The notes under the pieces: generated by a model
What the model was told of the DNA's origin: nothing
Databases searched by the model: none
What the model saw: only the letters and a program-made list of their open reading frames with translations
Origin: Bacillota bacterium
GTDB taxonomy: Bacteria > Bacillota > Clostridia > Oscillospirales > Acutalibacteraceae
NCBI GenBank assembly: GCA_023417635.1
Contig: JAEZFF010000030.1
Coordinates: 1-37,088 of the forward strand
DNA length: 37,088 nt
Direction: 5' to 3'
Position numbers and translations under genes: made by a program
Part shown: piece after piece, positions 23,903 to 32,344 of the stretch
Layout: each line of letters starts with the position of its first letter
Position numbering within the stretch: the stretch's first letter is position 1

Positions 23903-24080
23903 ACGTTTCTTAACTCGGGATTCTTCTTTTTCCTTCAATGATTCAGGCCCTTTTTCTTGCTTTTTAATTAAAGAGCCTTTGAGAAGAGCCGGTCGGGAAC
24001 TTATCCGAACCCCGAAAATAAAACTCATTTTAGTTTTGGTTTTTAGTACAACGCGCATTGGGCTGCTGCCATCCTCTGCT

Positions 24081-24785
24081 TTAGGCTTCCCATTTATAGC
24101 CCAGGCCCCAGACCGTGACGATGTGCTGTGGATTGGAAGGCTCATCCTCCACCTTCATGCGCAGGCGGCGAATATTAACATCTACAATTTTTTCTTCGCC
24201 GTAATAAGATTCACCCCACACATGGCGCAGGATATCGGTACGGTCCATCGCCATACCCGGGTTTGAAAAGAAGTACTCCATAATCTGAAATTCAACCTGC
24301 GTCAGTTCCACGGGCGTACTATTTTTCAAAAGCGTTCGGCTGCGCAGGTTCAGTACAAAGTCACCGGAGCGCAGCTCTTCGCTGAAGTTGCTGCGGCTGC
24401 GTTCCCGTTCCAATGCGACACGCCGGTAAACAGCATCGACGCGCGCCACAAGTTCGCTGGGGCTGAACGGCTTTGTCACATAGTCGTCGGCGCCCAGCAT
24501 GAGGCCGCCCACTTTGTCCATCTCCTGTGTTTTCGCTGTCAGCATAATAATGCCTATGGAACCGCTGCGGCGGCGAAGTTCTTTGCACACAGCAAGGCCG
24601 TCGTTCGTGCCCGGCATCATAATGTCCAGCACGGCAACATCAATATCCTGCCCCTGGCTTTCATAGATTTCCAGTGCTTTGTCACCGCTGGAAGCTTCCA
24701 GCGTTTCGTACCCGGCGCGCTTCAGGTTAATGACCACAAATTCGCGGATGGCCTGTTCGTCCTCCGCAACAAGGATTGTCTTCAA
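24081..24785 (-). CDS. OmpR/PhoB-family response regulator
   Basis: This 234-residue cytoplasmic regulator has a receiver domain (1-120) with acidic pocket Glu8-Asp9, phospho-acceptor Asp54 (AVLDIMMPG), Thr83 and Lys105 (TKPFSP). A winged-helix DNA-binding domain (about 133-234) contains VELTQVEFQIMEYF and DVNIRRLRMKVED, ending VWGLGYKWEA. It is 22 bases after the lipoprotein gene and precedes its likely partner kinase. Targets are unknown; autoregulation of this operon is possible. Confidence 0.95.
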   Translation of the reverse strand: MKTILVAEDEQAIREFVVINLKRAGYETLEASSGDKALEIYESQGQDIDVAVLDIMMPGTNDGLAVCKELRRRSGSIGIIMLTAKTQEMDKVGGLMLGADDYVTKPFSPSELVARVDAVYRRVALERERSRSNFSEELRSGDFVLNLRSRTLLKNSTPVELTQVEFQIMEYFFSNPGMAMDRTDILRHVWGESYYGEEKIVDVNIRRLRMKVEDEPSNPQHIVTVWGLGYKWEA

Positions 24786-24807
24786 GGGCTTCCCTCCACT
24801 TTTCGAT

Positions 24808-26154
24808 TTATTCCTGATGAATCAGTTCAAAAGATTCTTTTACTTCCTGCTCCGTTAAAGAAAGGGCGTTCGCAGGTGACGGCCTCTGTGCCGCATACAC
24901 AAGGCTGTCTTTTGTTTCAAGCTGAAAGTAGCTCTTTGCTTCGGCTCCCTGCGTCCATTCCTTTCGGGTGAATACCTTGATTTTCAGCAGCTGCGGCCCT
25001 GCCGCACCCGGCTTGCCCTTGGAAGGCTGCTTCCACTGAAAAAAGGAAAACGAGCGCGTGGCAGGTTCCAGTTTTGTAGTAATTTTACCGCGCCACATAT
25101 CCGGCACCATAAAGTTGTAGCCGTCTGTGTTGTTTATGACCATGCTCATAACCCGCACGAGGGTTTCGGTTGTGGTGTCATACCGGTGCCAGTCGGTCAG
25201 GTAATCTGCATCGTCTGCCATTGTGCCGCTGTAGCCCGGCATCAGCGTAACAATCGGTATTTCAATGATGCTGTCGCCATTAATATCTTTTGAAACGACG
25301 GAAATGCTGCGCACTGTGCTTTTTGCCGTTTTTGTGGCAACGTCGTAAAATGGGGATTCCAGCGTATGCTTTTTTTTGTTCCAGTACAATACTTCCGTCA
25401 CCATGGAGTTCGAAGCCTTGCTGCCGTCAAGCACCACACCGATTTGTTTTTCGTCAATGCGCCCAATCTGTGCAGAAACGTACTGGGTAACGCCGGTGTC
25501 AAGCGGAGTGGTTCCCAGCACTTCCATCCCACCCTTTTTAACGCGCAGCAGGCGCGCCGTAGCCAGCTGTTCCCCCGACGTAACGCTCGCCGTGAAGATT
25601 TCATCTTTCCCGTCGCCGTCAAAGTCGGCCACTTCCATATCGGAATAATTCTGGTTCAGCTTCTGCTCATTCACCTTGCCATCCTTATAAGCGTAAACAC
25701 AGATAGCGCCGTTGTTGTTCAGGCTGCCGCCCCATCCAACGATTGCTTCATCCCGCCCGTCGCCGTTCAGGTCACCGAAACAAACGCGGTCTACCTGTGA
25801 AGCGCGGTTGCTGAATGTACCAATAACTTTCCAGCTGCCGTCTTTCTGCATAAAGACAACATTGGTGCCGGAAGAGTTGTCGTTTTTCTGGTAAAAGGCG
25901 ATTGCCTCTTCTGTTTTGCCGCCGCTGATGCTGTGCCGCAGTATAGCAGAGCGGTATTTGCCTGCCGCCGGGTACTTCAACGTAAACTGGTCGCCCACTG
26001 TCCGCTCCAGCAGGCTTTGGATGTCCTCTTCGTTCTCGCCGGTCGGCTTTGGGGCATGCATCAGGCTGTGGGCATCAAGCCCCGTGAACGAACAGCCCGA
26101 AAACAGCAGCGCTATGGCCAGCAAAACCGCTGCTAGCACCATTTTTCGTTTCAT
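24808..26154 (-). CDS. Secreted lipoprotein with FG-GAP/VCBS-like repeats
   Basis: This 448-residue protein has a lipoprotein signal peptide (basic MKRK, hydrophobic core, lipobox LFSGC with Cys21), so it should be anchored outside the membrane. Between about residues 130 and 300 there are repeated acidic Dx(D/N)GDG loops, such as DLNGDGRDE and DFDGDGKDE, typical of FG-GAP/VCBS beta-propeller blades that bind calcium. The C-terminal part (about 320-448) is not recognised. It opens an operon with a response regulator, histidine kinase, yqhQ and prmC, and may be a sensor accessory for the kinase (inference). The ATG at 26154 has an AAGGAG site and an extended -10 promoter upstream. Confidence 0.85.
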   Translation of the reverse strand: MKRKMVLAAVLLAIALLFSGCSFTGLDAHSLMHAPKPTGENEEDIQSLLERTVGDQFTLKYPAAGKYRSAILRHSISGGKTEEAIAFYQKNDNSSGTNVVFMQKDGSWKVIGTFSNRASQVDRVCFGDLNGDGRDEAIVGWGGSLNNNGAICVYAYKDGKVNEQKLNQNYSDMEVADFDGDGKDEIFTASVTSGEQLATARLLRVKKGGMEVLGTTPLDTGVTQYVSAQIGRIDEKQIGVVLDGSKASNSMVTEVLYWNKKKHTLESPFYDVATKTAKSTVRSISVVSKDINGDSIIEIPIVTLMPGYSGTMADDADYLTDWHRYDTTTETLVRVMSMVINNTDGYNFMVPDMWRGKITTKLEPATRSFSFFQWKQPSKGKPGAAGPQLLKIKVFTRKEWTQGAEAKSYFQLETKDSLVYAAQRPSPANALSLTEQEVKESFELIHQE

Positions 26155-26204
26155 GCTTCCCCATCTCCTTTTCCAGCAATTCGAGCCTTCTTAATATTAA
26201 AAAT

Positions 26205-26213
26205 ATTATAACA
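26205..26213 (-). promoter_or_regulatory. Extended -10 promoter of the lipoprotein/two-component operon
   Basis: TGT followed by a perfect TATAAT (26205-26210) on the minus strand forms an extended -10 box, about 50 bases before the lipoprotein ATG. The -35 region is a T-rich stretch with no good match. Confidence 0.55.
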
Positions 26214-26223
26214 TACCCCGGTG

Positions 26224-26275
26224 AAAAAAACAGTATCAAAACTGTAACGGGCGGCAGGCACAGCCCACCGCCCGT
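26224..26275 (-). terminator. Terminator of the GH13 gene
   Basis: ACGGGCGG (26247-26254 on plus) pairs with CCGCCCGT (26268-26275) around a 13-base loop. In the minus direction it is followed by a T-rich region with TTTTTTT. It lies between the glycosidase stop (26292) and the lipoprotein promoter. Confidence 0.6.
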
Positions 26276-26291
26276 CGCTTTGCCAAAATCT

Positions 26292-27599
26292 TCAGAAGAT
26301 TTGCCAAAAAGCCGCGAAATAAGGCGGAAGGTCTGTGCCGCCGCCAAAGTCATGAACTTTTCCGGTAATCAGGTCGCGTGCGCGGCCCGCCCCTGCGTCG
26401 AAATCGACGTGAACCGGCTCACTGCCAATATTAAAGGCCGCCAGCACACGGTCGTTCTGTGTTTTCCGCTCGAAAATACAGTATTTATTCTGCAGCACAA
26501 CACTGCGAAAACTGCCGTCGCAAAGCGCCTCGCTGCTTCTGCGCGCCTTAGCACAGGCAGAAATCCACGCCGTTAAATCGTTCTCCACCGGCTCGTCAAA
26601 ACAGGCGCGCAGGGCGGCGTCGCCGTCTTCCTTCCGGCCTTTCGCGCCCCACTCGCTTCCGTAGTAGATGCATGGGATTCCCGGCATGGCAAACAGCAGC
26701 GCATAAAGCAGCGGCAAATGCTTTTCATTGGTAAGAATGGAAGCCGCGCGTGTAACGTCGTGGTTGTCCACGAATGAAAATGGATGCGTTCCGGGAAACA
26801 GCGCCCACGGATCGGGGCCAAACTGCCGCAGCAGAGAATGCAGAATTTCAAAAAGGTTTAGGCTGTTCAGGCTGGAGTAAAGCCCCTTGTAGCAGTCATA
26901 ATTGGTCACACTGTGACACATTTCGGCGTTCATGGTCTGGCGGTAATCACCGCCCAGCACTTCGCCCACAAGGAAGAAATCCTGTTTGCGGGAACTGGTA
27001 AAGGCACGCAGTTTCCGCAGAAAATCGCGGTCCAGCAGGTAGGCTACATCCAGCCGCAGGCCGTCGATGCCGAACTCGTCGATCCAGCCGCCAACGCTTT
27101 GCAGCAGGTAGTCCACAACAGCCGGGTTCCGCAGGTTCAGCTTCACAAGCTCGAAATGGCCCTCCCAGCCTTCGTACCACAGGCCGTCGTTGTAGCCGTC
27201 ATTTCCGCCGAAATTAATGTTGAACCAGTCTTTGTACGGTGACGATTCCCGGTTTTTCAAGACATCCTGAAAAGCCCAGAAGCCGCGTCCAACGTGGTTG
27301 AACACACCGTCAAGCACAACTTTTATGCCGGCTTCGTGCATTTTGCGGCAAACTTCGGCAAAATCTTCGTTCGTACCGAGCCTGCGGTCAATTTTCCGGT
27401 AATCGCGCGTGTCGTACCCATGCGCGTCGCTTTCAAATACCGGCCCAAAATAGACGGCATTGCAGTTCAGCCCTTTTATATGCGGAATCCAGTCGGCCGC
27501 CTTGCCGATTCGGTGCGCTTCCGCGCCGTCATTCTGTGCCGGAGCTCCACAGAACCCCAGCGGATAGATTTGGTAAAATACTGCATGGTCTGCCCACAT
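26292..27599 (-). CDS. GH13 alpha-amylase-family glycoside hydrolase
   Basis: This 435-residue protein has the GH13 barrel motifs: region I DGVFNHVG (about 97-104), region II GLRLDVAY with nucleophile Asp184 and Arg182, region III VGEV with acid/base Glu213, and region IV FVDNHD with Asp278. It has no signal peptide, so it acts inside the cell on short alpha-glucans or similar oligosaccharides. A short C-terminal beta domain is present (about 365-435). It is smaller than most neopullulanase-type enzymes and lacks an obvious N-terminal carbohydrate-binding domain. The gene stands alone with an extended -10 promoter upstream. The substrate is not determined. Confidence 0.92.
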   Translation of the reverse strand: MWADHAVFYQIYPLGFCGAPAQNDGAEAHRIGKAADWIPHIKGLNCNAVYFGPVFESDAHGYDTRDYRKIDRRLGTNEDFAEVCRKMHEAGIKVVLDGVFNHVGRGFWAFQDVLKNRESSPYKDWFNINFGGNDGYNDGLWYEGWEGHFELVKLNLRNPAVVDYLLQSVGGWIDEFGIDGLRLDVAYLLDRDFLRKLRAFTSSRKQDFFLVGEVLGGDYRQTMNAEMCHSVTNYDCYKGLYSSLNSLNLFEILHSLLRQFGPDPWALFPGTHPFSFVDNHDVTRAASILTNEKHLPLLYALLFAMPGIPCIYYGSEWGAKGRKEDGDAALRACFDEPVENDLTAWISACAKARRSSEALCDGSFRSVVLQNKYCIFERKTQNDRVLAAFNIGSEPVHVDFDAGAGRARDLITGKVHDFGGGTDLPPYFAAFWQIF

Positions 27600-27643
27600 A
27601 AAACTTCCGCCCGCTTTCTCTTCCTAAATTTATTTCCTTCTTT

Positions 27644-27652
27644 ATTATAGCA
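27644..27652 (-). promoter_or_regulatory. Extended -10 promoter of the GH13 gene
   Basis: TGC followed by a perfect TATAAT (27644-27649) on the minus strand lies 45 bases before the ATG at 27599, within the 73-base gap after the LysR gene. No clear -35 box is visible. Confidence 0.5.
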
Positions 27653-27672
27653 CGGAAAGCCGAAGGTACACG

Positions 27673-28557
27673 CTAAGATTCCCGCTTTACGGTTTCTTTC
27701 AGAAAACTAAGGAACAGCCGCGCGCACTGCGGAAGAAGCTTTGGCTCCCGGTAAACCGCCGCGATCTCGGTTGTAAGGGCTGCGTCGTCTATGGCTCGCA
27801 CCGTCAGGCGGTGGTTTTCCTGCTCCGTCAAAGCGGAAGCAGGAAGGATTCCAACCCCAAGGCCGCTTTCTGCCAAAGCCAGCGTCGTCTGCGCGTCATC
27901 ATTGCGGCAGAAAACGCGCATGGTGCAGCCTGCCGCCTCAAAGCGGGTACGCAGCACATCTTCCCACCGGCGGTAAAGGATCAGTGGCTTTTCCGCCAGG
28001 GCAGAAAGTGAAGCCGCTCCTTCCCCCAATCCCACAAAGTAATCGGCCTTTCCAACCGCCAGCATCTGCTCGCGCCGCAAGGGGAGGACTTTCAGGCCAA
28101 GTGCAGAAAATGGAGTGCGCACAACGGTCACGTCAAGTTCCCCAGCCTGCAGCCGCTCAATCAGCTGGTAGGTGTTTGCGCAGGAAAGGTCATACTGCAC
28201 CCCCGGATGCTGTACGGCAAAGCTACTCAGCCACTCAAGAAAAACCGTGGTGCGCACCGAGGAAACAACACCAAACCGCAACGTGCCAACAGTTCCTTGG
28301 CGGTAATCGGCCATGTTGCTCACGGCTGCGTCGCAAAGGCCCAAAATCGTCCGTGCACGCTGGTAGAAAATCCGCCCGGCTTCCGTCAGGCGCAGGCGGC
28401 GGCCCTCACGTTCAAACAGCTGGCAGTCAAGCTCCTCCTCCAGTGCATGAAGCTGCACCGTCAGCGGCGGCTGGGTCATGTTCAGCCGCCGGGCAGCGCC
28501 TGTAACAGTGCCTTCCTCCACAACCATGGTAAAGTAATGCAGCTGGCGAATCTCCAT
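27673..28557 (-). CDS. LysR-family transcriptional regulator
   Basis: This 294-residue regulator starts with the LysR winged helix-turn-helix (residues 1-60; GTVTGAARRLNMTQPPLTVQ and then LEEELDCQLFER). The rest is a two-lobed periplasmic-binding-like effector domain. The ATG at 28557 has an AAGGAG site upstream. It is divergent from the ABC exporter pair, separated by 180 bases, the classic arrangement in which a LysR protein controls its divergent neighbour. The effector is unknown. A TATAAT (28591-28596, minus) could be its -10 box. Confidence 0.93.
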   Translation of the reverse strand: MEIRQLHYFTMVVEEGTVTGAARRLNMTQPPLTVQLHALEEELDCQLFEREGRRLRLTEAGRIFYQRARTILGLCDAAVSNMADYRQGTVGTLRFGVVSSVRTTVFLEWLSSFAVQHPGVQYDLSCANTYQLIERLQAGELDVTVVRTPFSALGLKVLPLRREQMLAVGKADYFVGLGEGAASLSALAEKPLILYRRWEDVLRTRFEAAGCTMRVFCRNDDAQTTLALAESGLGVGILPASALTEQENHRLTVRAIDDAALTTEIAAVYREPKLLPQCARLFLSFLKETVKRES

Positions 28558-28614
28558 TTTGCTCAGCTCCTTAATCTATACGAAATATGTATTATAATAC
28601 CACGAAAAAGATAT

Positions 28615-28643
28615 TTTTCATATTGTTTTTTTTGTGCTATGCT
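28615..28643 (+). promoter_or_regulatory. Probable promoter of the ABC exporter operon
   Basis: TTTTCA (28615-28620) and TATGCT (28638-28643) are separated by 17 bases on the plus strand, within the region divergent from the LysR gene. The -35 is a poor match, as expected for an activator-dependent promoter. Confidence 0.45.
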
Positions 28644-28737
28644 AAGAAAAGAAAATTGGTTTGCTCCTTTCCGGATGCGGAAAGAATAGAAGCAGGCAAG
28701 CTGAAAATAAGCTGAATGGGAAAAAGGGGAAATTGTC

Positions 28738-30474
28738 TTGAAAGTGCTGATGACCTACCTGCGGAAATACTGGAAAGAAAGTTTTCTGGCTCCGCTTTTT
28801 AAAATATTGGAAGTGCTGTTCGACCTGTTAGTCCCAATCGTCATGGCCTCCATTATTAATGTTGGCATACGAGACCACAACAACGGCTACATCCTGCGCT
28901 CCTGCGGCCTGCTGGTCGTGTATGCCGTAGTGGGTTTCGGCTGTACCATAGCCGCCCAATACTTTGCGGCAAAAGCGGCCGTCGGGTGCGCCTCCGGGCT
29001 TCGATACGGTTTGTTTGAACATATTGAGTCCCTCGGCTTTTCCGAAATGGACACCATGGGAACCGACACACTCATCACCCGCCTGACAAGCGATGTAAAC
29101 CAGGTACAGAGCGGTGTCAACCTGTTTCTTCGGCTCTTCCTGCGCAGCCCGTTTATTGTAATCGGCTCCATGGTTATGGCTTTTACCATCAATGCAAAGG
29201 CCGCGCTGATTTTTGTTGTGGCCATTCCGGTGCTGGCAGTTATTGTATTCGGCGTTATGCTGTGGACGATTCCGTTGTATAAGAAAGTGCAGAGCAGGCT
29301 GGACGACGTTCTTGGCATCACGCGGGAAAATCTTTCGGGTGTCCGTGTCATCCGCGCTTTTAACCGGCAGCAGTCGGAAGTAAACCATTTTGAGGAAGCC
29401 ACTCAGAATCTTACCAATATGCAGCTGCACGTCGGTCATATTTCCGCCCTGATGAATCCGCTGACTTACCTTGTGATTAACCTTGCCATCATCGCAATTC
29501 TGAACACCGGCGCCTACCAAATCAATACCGGCGGCCTGCTTACCGGCGACGTGATAGCGCTCATCAGCTACATGACTCAAATTTTGATTGAGCTGGTAAA
29601 ATTCGCGGACCTGATTATCCAATCCACAAAAGCGATGGCCTGCGCCGGGCGCATCCAGGCAGTAATGGACACAAAGCCCGGCATGAAGTTCCCCGCGGAA
29701 CTTACCGGCAGCCCCGTTTCCGTAAATGGAGAAAACGCTGTTCGCTTCAACCATGTAAGCCTGAAATATACAGGTGCAGGCAGCGAGAGCCTGACGGACA
29801 TCGACTTCTGCGCAAAGCCCGGCCAGACGATTGGCATTATTGGTGGTACAGGCAGCGGCAAGTCGAGCCTTGTAAACCTGATTCCAAGGTTTTACGACGC
29901 TGTTTCCGGCACTGTGGAAATTTTTGGCAAACCGGTGCAGAAGTGGCCGAAAGCGGCACTGCGCGGGCATATCGGCATGGTCATGCAGAAAGCGCAGCTG
30001 TTTTCCGGAACAATCCGCTCAAACCTGCTGTGGGGCAACGGTAATGCCACGGATGACGACCTCTGGAGCGCGCTGAAAACAGCACAGGCTGCCGACTTCG
30101 TCCGTGCCAAAGAGAAGGGCCTCGACGAGCCAATGGAGCAGGGAGGCCGCAACCTTTCCGGCGGGCAGAAACAGCGCCTGACGATTGCGCGTGCCCTTGT
30201 GAAAAAGCCGGATATTCTGATTCTTGACGACAGCGCCAGCGCGCTGGACTTTGCGACCGATGCCGCACTGCGAAAAGCGCTTGCCGCACTGCCCGGCAGC
30301 ATTACGGTGTTTATCGTTTCACAGCGTACTTCCAGCCTGCAGCAGGCCGACCGCATTCTCGTGCTGGACGACGGCCGCCTTGTGGGCAGCGGAACCCATG
30401 CGGAACTGCTGCAGGACTGCGAAGCCTACCGCGAAATTTACGAAAGCCAGTTTAAGAAAGGCGGCGAGCACTAA
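28738..30474 (+). CDS. ABC exporter half-transporter with degenerate ATPase site (subunit 1)
   Basis: This 578-residue protein has a six-helix ABC type I exporter membrane domain (about 15-300) and an ATP-binding domain. Walker A is GGTGSGKSS (369-377, Lys375) and the signature LSGGQ (473-477) is canonical. After Walker B Asp497, the catalytic glutamate is Asp498, and the switch histidine is Gln529 (SQR instead of AHR). These are the marks of the inactive half in heterodimeric exporters such as TM287/288 or BmrCD. The start is TTG 28738 after AAGGGGA; an ATG at 28750 is an alternative. The second subunit begins at the stop codon (TAATG overlap). Substrate unknown; drug, lipid or peptide export is possible. 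Confidence 0.93.
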   Translation: MKVLMTYLRKYWKESFLAPLFKILEVLFDLLVPIVMASIINVGIRDHNNGYILRSCGLLVVYAVVGFGCTIAAQYFAAKAAVGCASGLRYGLFEHIESLGFSEMDTMGTDTLITRLTSDVNQVQSGVNLFLRLFLRSPFIVIGSMVMAFTINAKAALIFVVAIPVLAVIVFGVMLWTIPLYKKVQSRLDDVLGITRENLSGVRVIRAFNRQQSEVNHFEEATQNLTNMQLHVGHISALMNPLTYLVINLAIIAILNTGAYQINTGGLLTGDVIALISYMTQILIELVKFADLIIQSTKAMACAGRIQAVMDTKPGMKFPAELTGSPVSVNGENAVRFNHVSLKYTGAGSESLTDIDFCAKPGQTIGIIGGTGSGKSSLVNLIPRFYDAVSGTVEIFGKPVQKWPKAALRGHIGMVMQKAQLFSGTIRSNLLWGNGNATDDDLWSALKTAQAADFVRAKEKGLDEPMEQGGRNLSGGQKQRLTIARALVKKPDILILDDSASALDFATDAALRKALAALPGSITVFIVSQRTSSLQQADRILVLDDGRLVGSGTHAELLQDCEAYREIYESQFKKGGEH

Positions 30475-32246
30475 TGGCTGCAAAAGTAGAAAAGTTAGAC
30501 CGGGAAACCAGCCGTGCGGCGTTTCGCCGGGTTCTGCACTGCATAGCGCCCTACCGCTTTTTTGTGATTCTCAGTATTCTGTGCGCCGCAGCGAGTGTGG
30601 CGGCTCAGCTGTATGTTCCGGTGCTGACCGGCAATGCCATTGACTATATGCTGGGTTCGGGAAAAGTTAATTTTGCCGGAGTGAGCAAGTGCATTTTTTC
30701 CATTGCGATTGCTACTGGAACCGCCCTTTTCACCCTGTGGGCACTGGCTGCCTGCAACAACCGCATTACCTACTGCGTTGCACGCGACCTGCGCAACGCC
30801 GCTGTGCATAAATTTCAAAGCCTGCCGCTTTCATACCTTGACGCGCACCCCGAAGGCGACTTAATCAGCCGTGTTGTCGCTGATGTTGATACCTTTACTG
30901 ACGGCCTGCTGATGGGCTTTACGCAGTTTTTCAGCGGAATCCTCACCATCTTTGGCACCTTGATCTTCATGCTGAGCGTGAACGTTCCCATTACGCTGAT
31001 TGTCGTCGTCCTTACGCCGATGAGCCTGTTTGCCGCGCGGTTCATCGCCAGGCACACCTACAAGCACTTCCAGATGCAGAGCGTGGTACGCGGCGAACAA
31101 ACTGCCATGATAAACGAAATGATTGAAGGGCAGAAAGTCGTACAGGCTTTCAGCCATGAAAAGGAAAGCCTTGAAGCCTTCGATGAAGTAAACAACAGAC
31201 TGCAGAAAACGAGCCTGAAAGCAACGTTCTTTTCCAGTCTAACCAACCCGACTACACGGTGCGTAAACAGTCTGGTCTATGCCGCCGTGGGCCTGACGGG
31301 CGCACTCTACGCGGTAGCGGGCGGCATTACCATTGGCCAGCTGAGCATTTTTCTCAGTTACGCAAACCAGTACGCGAAGCCGTTTAACGAGATTTCGGGT
31401 GTTGTTACGGAACTGCAGAACGCACTGGCCTGCGCCGCCCGTATCTTTCAGCTGCTGGATGAGCCAAACCAGCCCGCAGAGCCTGCCGATGCGGCAGTGC
31501 TGCAAAGCGACGGCCATGTGCATCTGAAAGACGTTGCGTTCCGCTATGTGCCGGAACGCCCGCTGATTGATCATTTGAACCTTGACGTAAAAACAGGGCA
31601 GCGTATTGCCATCGTCGGCCCAACAGGCTGCGGCAAAACGACGCTGATTAACCTGCTGATGCGCTTTTACGACGTAAACGGAGGCAGCATACAGGTAGCC
31701 GGGAAAGATATTCGCAGCGTAACCCGTGCTTCCCTGCGCGCCAGCTACGGTATGGTGCTGCAGGACACATGGCTTAAAGCCGGAACGATCCGCGAAAACA
31801 TCGCGTACGGGAAGCCGGAAGCAACCAATGAAGAGATTGTTGCCGCGGCAAAAGCCGCCCACGCAGACAGCTTTATCCAGCGCCTTCCGCAGGGCTACCG
31901 CACCGTGATTGCCGAAGACGGCGGCAATATCAGCCAGGGGCAGAAACAGCTGCTCTGCATTTCCCGCGTTATGCTCTGCCTGCCGCCCATGCTGATTCTG
32001 GACGAAGCCACAAGTTCCATCGATACCCGCACCGAAATCAAGATTCAGTCCGCTTTCGCCCGCATGATGAAAGGGCGCACAAGCTTCATTGTGGCGCACC
32101 GCCTTTCAACAATCCGAGAAGCTGATTTAATCCTGGTCATGCGTGACGGTCATATTGTTGAGCGAGGAACGCACGATTCATTGATGGCGCTTAACGGGTT
32201 CTATGCAAAACTTTACAACAGCCAGTTCGAAGGGGTAGCAACTTAA
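30474..32246 (+). CDS. ABC exporter half-transporter with catalytic site (subunit 2)
   Basis: This 590-residue partner has a six-helix membrane domain (about 25-320) and an ATP-binding domain with Walker A GPTGCGKT (382-389, Lys388), Walker B LILD510 followed by the catalytic Glu511, and switch His542. Its signature motif is ISQGQ (486-490) rather than LSGGQ. In a heterodimer the degenerate site would be formed by subunit 1's Walker motifs and this signature, and the good site by this Walker set and subunit 1's LSGGQ. The ATG overlaps the upstream stop, so the subunits are translationally coupled. A strong terminator follows. Confidence 0.94.
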   Translation: MAAKVEKLDRETSRAAFRRVLHCIAPYRFFVILSILCAAASVAAQLYVPVLTGNAIDYMLGSGKVNFAGVSKCIFSIAIATGTALFTLWALAACNNRITYCVARDLRNAAVHKFQSLPLSYLDAHPEGDLISRVVADVDTFTDGLLMGFTQFFSGILTIFGTLIFMLSVNVPITLIVVVLTPMSLFAARFIARHTYKHFQMQSVVRGEQTAMINEMIEGQKVVQAFSHEKESLEAFDEVNNRLQKTSLKATFFSSLTNPTTRCVNSLVYAAVGLTGALYAVAGGITIGQLSIFLSYANQYAKPFNEISGVVTELQNALACAARIFQLLDEPNQPAEPADAAVLQSDGHVHLKDVAFRYVPERPLIDHLNLDVKTGQRIAIVGPTGCGKTTLINLLMRFYDVNGGSIQVAGKDIRSVTRASLRASYGMVLQDTWLKAGTIRENIAYGKPEATNEEIVAAAKAAHADSFIQRLPQGYRTVIAEDGGNISQGQKQLLCISRVMLCLPPMLILDEATSSIDTRTEIKIQSAFARMMKGRTSFIVAHRLSTIREADLILVMRDGHIVERGTHDSLMALNGFYAKLYNSQFEGVAT

Positions 32247-32257
32247 ATGAAGCCGGC

Positions 32258-32296
32258 AAAAGGCCGCGAAGCAAAATGTGCTTCGCGGCCTTTTTT
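32258..32296 (+). terminator. Rho-independent terminator of the ABC exporter operon
   Basis: AGGCCGCGAAGC (32261-32272) pairs perfectly with GCTTCGCGGCCT (32280-32291) around a 7-base loop, flanked by an A-run and followed by TTTTTT. It lies just after the second ABC gene and may also serve the convergent LacI gene. Confidence 0.92.
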
Positions 32297-32344
32297 AGAG
32301 GGCTGAACGGGCCTGCCAGATTTGTGTGCTGGTGCCGCCACAGG

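Noticed and set aside
23687..24145. 152-residue minus-strand frame filling the gap between regulator and kinase genes
   Set aside because: It overlaps both real genes in another frame, is lysine/arginine-rich low-complexity sequence and includes the hairpin element, so it looks like chance.
28828..29970. 380-residue minus-strand open frame opposite the first ABC gene
   Set aside because: The plus strand carries all ABC exporter motifs; the reverse frame has no recognisable domain.
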